A stretch of DNA of 11,008 bases from Anaerolineae bacterium (GTDB taxonomy: Bacteria; Chloroflexota; Anaerolineae; Aggregatilineales; Aggregatilineaceae), in the NCBI GenBank assembly GCA_020848665.1, contig JADLHR010000425.1, positions 1 through 11,008 on the forward strand, written 5' to 3'. The notes below the pieces were generated by a model that had not been told where the DNA came from, made no database searches, and saw only the letters and a list, made by a program, of their open reading frames with translations. Of the stretch, positions 5,812 through 11,008 are shown piece after piece. Both the position numbers and the translations under genes were made by a program. Each line of letters opens with the position of its first letter. Positions within the stretch are counted from its first letter, which is position 1.

Positions 5812-6834
5812 ATGTTCCAGTTCGCACAACGCCGCAAGCTCTATTACCTGTTCTCGGCGGCGATCATCATCCCCGGCCTGATCGCCATGGTCGTCTCGAC
5901 TGTCCAGCACGGCAGCCCCGTCCGCCTGAGCATCGACTTTACGGGCGGCACGTTGATGGAAGTCTCGTTCGTCGAGGACTACTCTGAGCAGGAGGTCCGC
6001 GACGCGCTGAACGCCTATGGGCTGGAAGACATCGTCGTGCAGCGCCTCGACCCGATCGCGACCGATAACATCGAAGGGGCGCATGACGCCGCGGGAAGCC
6101 GCTGGCAGATCCGTACCAAAGAGATCGATAACATTGACCATTTCCGCGCCCACCTGCGCAATACTCTGGGTGAGTTCTGGTCACCGCAGAGCGTTGAGCA
6201 GGACCCGCAGCGTGAGGCAGCTATCACCACCAGCAGCGTCTCAGCGACGGTGGGCCGCGAGGTCACACGCGCCGCGCTGCTGGCGACCCTGGCTGTCGCC
6301 GTCGTGATTCTGGGCTTCATCGTTTTCGCCTTCCGCCGCGTGCCGCACGCCATTCGGTATGGCACCTGCGCCATCATCGCTATGTTCCACGACATTCTAG
6401 TGACGATGGGCGTGATGTCGATCCTGGGCCTGTTGTTTGGCTGGGAGGCGGACGCGCTGTTCCTGACGGCGCTGCTGACCGTCGTCGGCTACTCGGTCCA
6501 GGATAAAATCGTGGTCTTCGACCGCATCCGCGAGAACATCCCGAAGTATCGCGGCGAGTCGTATGAGCTGATCGTCAACCGCAGCGTGCTCGAAACGGTG
6601 CACCGCTCGCTGGCGACACAGTTAAACGCCGTCTTCGTCATGATTGCGATCGTGCTGTTTGGCGGCGAGACCATCCGCGAGTTCATCGCGATTCTGCTGA
6701 TTGGCCTGGTCAGCGGAACGTATTCCTCGATCTTCACGGCTGTGCCGCTGCTGGTCTCGTGGGAAAAGGGCGAGCTGCCCTTCGTCAACCGCGAGGCCAA
6801 GCGATCATATCACGAAGTGCCTGCTGCCCGGTAA
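5812..6834 (+). CDS. secF: Protein translocase subunit SecF
   Basis: SecF is the partner of SecD in the SecDF translocation motor in the cytoplasmic membrane. The protein is 340 aa, a usual length for a separate SecF. Membrane helix 1 (about 11-29) is followed by the short exported domain starting with SIDFTGGTLMEVSF (40-53), then five helices (about 155-316). Conserved elements are FHDILVTMGV (192-201), LLTVVGYSVQDKIVVFDRIREN (221-242), NRSVLETVHRSL (256-267), the FGG turn (283-285) and GLVSGTYSSIF (298-308). The helix-4 motif has VQD where many SecF proteins have ND, so the aspartate (D231) is kept. AGAGGAG at 5794-5800 precedes the ATG by 11 bases. Cotranscribed with secD and ended by the terminator at 6872-6905. 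Confidence 0.97.
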   Translation: MFQFAQRRKLYYLFSAAIIIPGLIAMVVSTVQHGSPVRLSIDFTGGTLMEVSFVEDYSEQEVRDALNAYGLEDIVVQRLDPIATDNIEGAHDAAGSRWQIRTKEIDNIDHFRAHLRNTLGEFWSPQSVEQDPQREAAITTSSVSATVGREVTRAALLATLAVAVVILGFIVFAFRRVPHAIRYGTCAIIAMFHDILVTMGVMSILGLLFGWEADALFLTALLTVVGYSVQDKIVVFDRIRENIPKYRGESYELIVNRSVLETVHRSLATQLNAVFVMIAIVLFGGETIREFIAILLIGLVSGTYSSIFTAVPLLVSWEKGELPFVNREAKRSYHEVPAAR

Positions 6835-6871
6835 TCGCGTGAGCAGCGGTTAGTTTTTTTATGGTTAGCGA

Positions 6872-6905
6872 GAGGCGGCGCAGTGTGCGCCGCTTCTGTT
6901 TTTTT
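6872..6905 (+). terminator. Strong intrinsic terminator of the secD-secF operon
   Basis: An 11-position stem (6872-6882 with 6886-6896, one G-T wobble) closes on a 3-base GTG loop and is followed two bases later by seven Ts (6899-6905). It lies 37 bases after the secF stop. A second T7 tract at 6854-6860 lies in front of it without a convincing stem. On the minus strand the same stem lacks a T-tail, so it serves mainly the plus-strand operon. Confidence 0.88.
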
Positions 6906-6957
6906 CACCACAACGAGCGCGCCAGCAGCCAGCGTCTTTTTGGCTGTGGCAGCCGGC

Positions 6958-6992
6958 CAATCGGCAACCGCTAACCACCAACCGCTGACTGC
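6958..6992. repeat. Degenerate 7-bp tandem repeat abutting the mutL stop
   Basis: Five consecutive 7-base units follow a loose consensus (C/T)AACCGC, including two exact CAACCGC copies; the others differ at one or two positions. The last base of the array is the last base of the mutL stop codon on the minus strand. Copies of the reverse complement (GCGGTTAG at 6846-6853, GGTTAGCG at 6863-6870) lie on the far side of the terminator, so the whole mutL-secF gap is bracketed by inverted copies. Confidence 0.5.
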
Positions 6993-8818
6993 TACAGCCG
7001 CCCAAACTGGCGCGCCAGCTCGTCGCCGCTGAGATGCAGCATCGTCGGGCGGCCATGCGGGCAGGTGCGAGGAGATACGCAGCGCTCCAACTGCTCGATC
7101 AGCCGCTGCATCTCGTCGAAGCTCAGCGTCTGCCCCGCCTTGATCGCGGCGGCCTTGCACACGCGCCGCACCAGCCGCTCCTCAAGGGTCGCCGCGCCGG
7201 GCGCCGATCCGGTCTCCAGGTCCTCAATGACGCCCAGCAGTACCTCGCGCGGGTCGCGGTCGGCCAGCAGCGCCGGGACTGCGCGCACGCGCACGGTATT
7301 GGCTCCAAACGGCTCGATCACAAAGCCGAGGTCACGCAGCGCGCCAAGCGCCTCCTCCACCAGCCGCGCCGAGGCGGGTGGCAGCTCGACTGTTGCGCCG
7401 GCCAGCGCGTGCTGCGCGGCAGGCTGCTGCGCGGCGTGCTGCGCCATAAACTGCTCGTACAGGATGCGCTCGTGCGCGGCGTGCTGGTCGATCAGGTACA
7501 GCCCGGCGGGTCCCTCGGCTACGATGTACATCGCGCCAGCCTGCCCGACCACGCGCAGAACTGGCAGCGTGCGTGGACGAGCGGGCGCCTGTGGCCCGGC
7601 GGGAATAGCTGACCCTTGTGCCGACGTGGCGAACTGGGGCGAGTCCGGGCGCTGCTGCGCATAGCGCCCTGCCCCGAACGAGTCAAGCTGCATCCGAAGC
7701 TGCTGCTCACCGGGAACCAGCGGACGGTTCAGCCCGGCGTTCGCAGCGCTGGAAGGTGGATTCCAACCCTGATCGACAGCGGCGTATGGGTCGCCGCCCA
7801 TCGACGGCACTGGAGCCTGGTCGATGACCGCCCGCCGCACCGCGCGCTGCACCGCCGCGAAGACTGCGTCCGGCGCGCGGAAGCGTACTTCCGCCTTCGT
7901 GGGATGAACGTTGACATCAACCTGCTCCGGATCGAGCCGCACCATCAGCACGGCCAACGGATAGCGCCCGGCGGGGATCAGTGTGTGGTACGCCTGGACT
8001 ACGGCGTAGGTCAGGCTCTGGTCGGCGATAGCGCGTCCGTTAACAAACAGCACGATCTGCTGCCGGTTCGAACGGTTGAGGCCCGGCGCGGACGTGTAGC
8101 CCCAGACTTCGACCGGCGGTAAGTCGGGCCGCGAAGAAGGCTGTGGCCGCACTTCCAGCATGTCGCGGAACGTTTCCAGTCCCAGCATCTCGACCAGCAC
8201 ATCGGCCAGGCTGCCGCTCCCCGTGCTGTGAAACTGCTCGCGCCCTTCCTGCACCAGCTTGAAGCGCACGCCAGGGTAAGCCAGCGCGTAATTGGTGACC
8301 AACTGGGCGATATGGCGGCGCTCGGTGCTGTCGGCCTTGAGAAACTTCAGGCGGGCAGGCGTGTTAAAAAACAGGTTCTCAACCTCGACCGCCGTCCCGG
8401 TGGGCGCGCCAGCCGCCCGCTGAAAGCGCAGCGCGCCGCCTTCAACCTGGATCGTGGTCCCGGTGGCGTCGTCGTGCGGGCGGGTCGTCATCGTCGTGCG
8501 GCTGACCGCGCCGATGCTCGCCAGCGCCTCGCCCCGAAAGCCGAGCGTCGCGATCCGGTTGAGGTCCTCGACGGTTTGCAGCTTGCTGGTAGCATGGCGA
8601 TGAAACGCCAGCACCGCTTCGCCGGGCGCGATACCGGCGCCGTTGTCGCTGACGCGGATCAGCCGCCGCCCGCCGTCTTCGACCTCAACTACGATCACTG
8701 TCGCGCCCGCGTCGAGCGCGTTCTCCAGCAGTTCTTTGACGACCGACGCCGGTCGCTCGACCACTTCCCCGGCGGCGATCTGCGCGGCAACGACTTCCGA
8801 CAGCACGCGAATCGGCAT
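6992..8818 (-). CDS. mutL: DNA mismatch repair protein MutL (endonuclease type)
   Basis: MutL links mismatch recognition by MutS to strand incision. It is 608 aa. The N-terminal GHKL ATPase domain has KELLENALDAGA (28-39) with catalytic Glu29 and Asn33, SDNGAGIA (57-64) with Asp58, HRHATSK (73-79) and GFRGEALASI (93-102). A low-complexity linker (about 335-415) joins the C-terminal domain, which has all the nicking-endonuclease motifs: DQHAAHERILYE (444-455), VCKAAAIKAG (553-562), CPHGRP (586-591) and the final FGRL (605-608). This is therefore a self-nicking MutL, as in bacteria without MutH. Where a clamp-binding QxxLxP motif is expected, QHALAG (469-474) keeps Q and L but lacks P. The ATG at 8818 has GAGGG seven bases upstream, and the first residues MPIRVLS match the family start. 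mutS is not in the window. Confidence 0.97.
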   Translation of the reverse strand: MPIRVLSEVVAAQIAAGEVVERPASVVKELLENALDAGATVIVVEVEDGGRRLIRVSDNGAGIAPGEAVLAFHRHATSKLQTVEDLNRIATLGFRGEALASIGAVSRTTMTTRPHDDATGTTIQVEGGALRFQRAAGAPTGTAVEVENLFFNTPARLKFLKADSTERRHIAQLVTNYALAYPGVRFKLVQEGREQFHSTGSGSLADVLVEMLGLETFRDMLEVRPQPSSRPDLPPVEVWGYTSAPGLNRSNRQQIVLFVNGRAIADQSLTYAVVQAYHTLIPAGRYPLAVLMVRLDPEQVDVNVHPTKAEVRFRAPDAVFAAVQRAVRRAVIDQAPVPSMGGDPYAAVDQGWNPPSSAANAGLNRPLVPGEQQLRMQLDSFGAGRYAQQRPDSPQFATSAQGSAIPAGPQAPARPRTLPVLRVVGQAGAMYIVAEGPAGLYLIDQHAAHERILYEQFMAQHAAQQPAAQHALAGATVELPPASARLVEEALGALRDLGFVIEPFGANTVRVRAVPALLADRDPREVLLGVIEDLETGSAPGAATLEERLVRRVCKAAAIKAGQTLSFDEMQRLIEQLERCVSPRTCPHGRPTMLHLSGDELARQFGRL

Positions 8819-8852
8819 GATAGGCCCTCAGTTCTTTAGCAATTCAGCGCCG

Positions 8853-8858
8853 ATCATA
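8853..8858 (-). promoter_or_regulatory. Possible -10 box for mutL
   Basis: On the minus strand TATGAT, five of six consensus bases, lies about 35 bases before the mutL start and just after the kinase terminator. The -35 position falls inside the terminator stem and reads CGGCCA, a poor match, so the promoter call is tentative. It would give mutL its own short leader of about 28 bases. Confidence 0.33.
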
Positions 8859-8861
8859 CCC

Positions 8862-8886
8862 AAAAAACCCCGGTCTGGCCGGGGTT
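8862..8886 (-). terminator. Intrinsic terminator of the histidine kinase gene
   Basis: An 8-bp perfect stem (AACCCCGG with CCGGGGTT, 8866-8873 and 8879-8886, 5-base loop) is followed on the minus strand by a T-tract, read from the As at 8862-8867. It lies 50 bases after the kinase stop and before mutL, so kinase and mutL are probably separate transcripts. Confidence 0.8.
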
Positions 8887-8936
8887 CTTCATGCCGAAGG
8901 TTCGCAGATGGGATGATCTGCCGCAGCAGGCCGCGA

Positions 8937-10079
8937 TCACTCGCTCTCGGCCAGCAGGTTCGGTCCGTCCAGCGGAATGGAGAGGCAGAATGTGCTGCCC
9001 AGTCCCTCGGCGCTCTCGACCCAGGCGTCGCCGCCATGACGCTGCGCAACATTCTTAACGATGAACAGGCCCAGGCCGCTGCCTTTGACGCGTTTCCATT
9101 CCGGGCGGTGAATGCGCACATTGCGCTGAAACAGCCGCTCGCAGTCGGCAGCAGGAATGCCATAGCCATTATCGCGCACGCGGAAAACGATCTTGTTCTG
9201 CTCCAGGCCCAGCGTAACCTCGACGGTGCCCCCTTCAGGCGTATACTTGACCGCGTTCTCGACCAGGTTGGCGAACGCGCTGCCAAGCATGGCGCGGTCT
9301 ACGTTAAGGATCGGCAGGTTATCCGCGATCGTGGCCGAAAGGTTCAGGCCCTTCTTACGCGCCGGCTCAAGCAGGCCCTGGGTTGCGCGGTGGACCACCT
9401 CAGCCAGGTCCGCCGGCTCGCGCGCCAGTTCATAACTGCCAGTATGCGGATCGAGCCGCCCGGCGTCGAGAATCTTCTCCACCATCTCGGACATCTGCGT
9501 GACGCCGCCGCCGATCTTATCGACGAACTCCTCCTGCCGATCGGTCAGCGGGCCGATCATGCCCAGCATGTCGAGATAGCCCTTCATAAACGTCAGCGGC
9601 GTGCGCATGTCGTGTGAGACGGTGCTGAGAAACTCGGCCATATTGCGGTTAAGCCGCTTGAAGCGGGTCATGTCGCGCAGGATCAGCAGCCAGCCGCCTG
9701 GCTCGCCATTCTCGCCGCTGATCAGTGCGGCGCCCGGTACGTAGATCGACCCGTCGGCGGTGGCGATCTGCGCTGGCGCCTGCCCCGCGCCCTGTGACAG
9801 CGCGAACAGCAGCTCGCGCAGGGCGCCGTCGCGCGCCAGCTCGGCCACGGGGCTACCGAGCGCCGCCGCACCGCTCACGCCCAGTAGCGCCTCGGCGGAT
9901 GAATTGAGCAGGCGGATGCGGTGCTCGCGGTCCACCACGATCACCGGGTCAGGCGTGCTGCTCAGCAAGGCTGCCAATATCGCCTGTGGGCCAGGGCCGC
10001 CGTTCATATGCTGGATCGCAGCGAGCAGAGACTGCTGGTTCGCCGCGTTATGCGCAGATGCCGAGGGGGAATCATTCAC
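8937..10079 (-). CDS. Soluble PAS-domain sensor histidine kinase
   Basis: A two-component sensor kinase of 380 aa without membrane segments, so it senses something in the cytoplasm. A PAS domain spans about 33-138 (ILAALLSSTPDPVIVVDREHRIRLLN at its start). The HisKA dimerisation domain follows, with FLSTVSHDMRTPLTF (150-164) and phospho-accepting His156. The ATPase domain has the N box around NLVENAVKYTPEGG (271-284), G1 DNGYGIP (303-309) and G2 GSGLGLFIV (333-341). All catalytic motifs look intact. The start codon is GTG, with GGAGAAGG ten bases upstream (10090-10097); the next in-frame ATG, at 10007, lacks a ribosome site. The gene diverges from a receiver-ATPase gene 298 bases away, which is its likely partner. 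No ligand pocket residues identify the PAS signal. Confidence 0.94.
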   Translation of the reverse strand: MNDSPSASAHNAANQQSLLAAIQHMNGGPGPQAILAALLSSTPDPVIVVDREHRIRLLNSSAEALLGVSGAAALGSPVAELARDGALRELLFALSQGAGQAPAQIATADGSIYVPGAALISGENGEPGGWLLILRDMTRFKRLNRNMAEFLSTVSHDMRTPLTFMKGYLDMLGMIGPLTDRQEEFVDKIGGGVTQMSEMVEKILDAGRLDPHTGSYELAREPADLAEVVHRATQGLLEPARKKGLNLSATIADNLPILNVDRAMLGSAFANLVENAVKYTPEGGTVEVTLGLEQNKIVFRVRDNGYGIPAADCERLFQRNVRIHRPEWKRVKGSGLGLFIVKNVAQRHGGDAWVESAEGLGSTFCLSIPLDGPNLLAESE

Positions 10080-10195
10080 AGCGGGCCTGCCTTCTCCAGG
10101 CCGGACAGGGCCTGCAATCCACGCGCTGAAACGGATACGCAGATGTGGCCCTAACGAGCGGCATCAAACCGCTCTTACCGGCGAGCCATGCCCGC

Positions 10196-10224
10196 AGTAT
10201 AGCACCGCTCTACCGGAGGGGCAA
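10196..10224 (-). promoter_or_regulatory. Candidate promoter for the histidine kinase
   Basis: On the minus strand TTGCCC (10219-10224) and TATACT (10196-10201) stand 17 bases apart, matching the housekeeping consensus at four and five of six bases. The transcript would begin near 10189 with a leader of about 110 bases containing the small GAGCGG/CCGCTC hairpin. Confidence 0.5.
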
Positions 10225-10272
10225 CGCGGGCGCGGACCGGGGTGCGCCCGGCTACAGCCTGCCCCGGTGAGG

Positions 10273-10301
10273 TTGCATGGCCCGATCAACCGTGCTAGAC
10301 T
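10273..10301 (+). promoter_or_regulatory. Candidate promoter for the receiver-ATPase gene
   Basis: TTGCAT (10273-10278) and TAGACT (10296-10301) are 17 bases apart. The match is moderate (three and four of six), but the spacing is right and the position, about 75 bases before the ATG, is sensible. Confidence 0.35.
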
Positions 10302-10377
10302 TCCCGTCATTGCAGACCCGGACGCGACCAGTATTTCCGCCCCCACATCAGAGTCTTCTGTGAAGTGGTGAGACCGC

Positions 10378-11008
10378 ATGGCCGACCGAATCTTGATCGT
10401 AGATGATGATCTCGACAGCCTGAAGCTGATTGGCTTGATGCTCCAGCGCCAGGGGTACGACATTATCGTCGCCAACAGCGGGCAGCAGGCTCTCGGTAAA
10501 GCGCAGGCCGACGACCCCAGCCTGATCATTCTCGACATCATGATGCCCGACATGGACGGCTACGAAGTCTGCCGCCAGCTTCGCAACAACCCCATGACCG
10601 AGCCGATCCCAATCATCATGTTCACCGCCAAGTCGATGGTTGACGACAAGGTGGCCGGGTTCGAGGCGGGCGCCGACGACTACCTGACCAAGCCGACGCA
10701 TCCCGCCGAGCTGGCCTCACGCGTCAAAGCGGTCCTGGCGCGCAGCGCAGCCCAGCGCCGCTCCGGGTCCGACCGGGCGCACACGATCGGCTTTTTGGGT
10801 GCGAAAGGCGGGATCGGCACCACGACCCTGGCGCTGAACGTCGCGGCCAGCCTGGCGCAGCGTGAAAGCACGATTCTGGCCGATTTCCGCCTGGGCCAGA
10901 GCACGCTGGGGCTGGCGCTCGGCGCGGCGCGCTCGACCGGCATGGCGAATCTGCTGTCGCGCCCGGCCAGCGAGCTGACAGCGCGCAGCGTCGAGAACGA
11001 GCTGATCA
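10378..11008 (+). CDS. Receiver domain fused to TadZ/CpaE-like ParA ATPase, 3' end missing
   Basis: The frame is open from the ATG at 10378 to the window edge, giving 210 residues. Residues 1-122 are a complete response-regulator receiver: acidic pocket D9-D11, phospho-acceptor D53 in ILDIMMPDMDGYEV, T83 and K105 in DYLTKP, all the residues needed for phosphorylation. After a short basic linker (about 123-135), a ParA/MinD-type ATPase begins with HTIGFLGAKGGIGTTTLALN (135-154). The deviant Walker A keeps the signature Lys143 but has Thr148 where the usual P-loop lysine stands, as is common in CpaE/TadZ proteins. ILADFRLGQ (166-174) replaces the usual VDxDxQ Walker A' segment, so nucleotide use may be altered. 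TadZ/CpaE proteins position Tad/Flp pilus machines. Ribosome site GGTGAG. Likely controlled by the divergent kinase; pilus genes, if any, lie outside the window. Confidence 0.88.
   Translation, partial: MADRILIVDDDLDSLKLIGLMLQRQGYDIIVANSGQQALGKAQADDPSLIILDIMMPDMDGYEVCRQLRNNPMTEPIPIIMFTAKSMVDDKVAGFEAGADDYLTKPTHPAELASRVKAVLARSAAQRRSGSDRAHTIGFLGAKGGIGTTTLALNVAASLAQRESTILADFRLGQSTLGLALGAARSTGMANLLSRPASELTARSVENELI

Larger units (their letters stand above)
10080..10377. other. Divergent control region between kinase and receiver-ATPase genes
   Basis: These 298 bases contain no convincing gene. They hold one promoter candidate for each direction, a 6-bp hairpin in the kinase leader (GAGCGG 10156-10161 with CCGCTC 10169-10174), and two interleaved GC-rich pairings at 10228-10268. 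The ribosome site for the plus-strand gene is GGTGAG (10367-10372), five bases before its ATG. Confidence 0.6.

Noticed and set aside
6926..6954. A possible minus-strand terminator for mutL around CAGCC/GGCTG near 6926-6946
   Set aside because: The pairing is only five bases with a bulge when extended, and no T-tract follows on the minus strand.
8643..9617. A 324-codon open frame on the plus strand across the mutL-kinase junction
   Set aside because: It runs antisense through two clear genes and through their terminator, has no ribosome site, and its translation is arginine/alanine-rich without any domain motif. Long antisense frames are expected in DNA this rich in GC.
10228..10268. Interleaved pairings (GGGCGC with GCGCCC; ACCGGGG with CCCCGGT) that could form a pseudoknot
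   Set aside because: The segment lies upstream of both candidate promoters in their direction of transcription, so it is probably not in RNA, and such matches are easy in a GC-rich spacer.
1..11008. CRISPR arrays, tRNA or rRNA genes, insertion sequences and prophage genes
   Set aside because: No regularly spaced repeats, cloverleaf-like segment, transposase or phage protein was seen, and base and codon use look even across the window.

Overview
The window is 11 kb of GC-rich bacterial DNA. It carries ordinary chromosomal genes packed in short operons: ten complete protein genes and two cut by the window edges. I see no rRNA, tRNA, insertion sequence or CRISPR array. Separate secD and secF genes, an endonuclease-type MutL, a soluble PAS histidine kinase and a receiver domain fused to a TadZ/CpaE-like ATPase would fit a Chloroflexota (Anaerolineae-like) genome. 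That placement is inference from gene content and was not tested by alignment.

Layout. 1-1395 (+): the 3' part of a sugar-phosphate nucleotidylyltransferase, then a rhodanese lipoprotein. A hairpin at 1426-1452 separates these from a convergent minus-strand group. 1486-2778 (-): read from the right, an ECF sigma factor, a soluble zinc-type anti-sigma factor and a small glutaredoxin-like protein. 2779-3040 is a divergent control region with two dyads. 3041-4121 (+): an OsmC-family protein and an HD-domain hydrolase. 4122-4312 holds a hairpin, a very good sigma-70-type promoter and, immediately after its expected start point, an intrinsic terminator-like hairpin. 4313-6834 (+): secD and secF, ended by a strong terminator at 6872-6905. 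6992-8818 (-): mutL, whose stop codon abuts a degenerate 7-bp repeat. 8866-8886: a minus-strand terminator for the kinase gene. 8937-10079 (-): the PAS histidine kinase. 10080-10377: a divergent promoter region. 10378 to the right edge (+): the receiver-ATPase fusion gene, still open at the last base.

How the genes may work together. The sigma/anti-sigma pair with a glutaredoxin behind it and an OsmC-type thiol peroxidase candidate facing it looks like a thiol-redox stress locus, resembling the SigR-RsrA theme in outline. SecD and SecF form the membrane subcomplex that helps pull secreted proteins through SecYEG. MutL is the mismatch-repair nicking protein. The kinase and the divergent receiver-ATPase plausibly form a two-component pair that controls a TadZ-like positioning protein. 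The most interesting points are the redox-type sigma locus, the receiver-TadZ fusion beside a kinase, and the promoter-plus-terminator leader of secDF.
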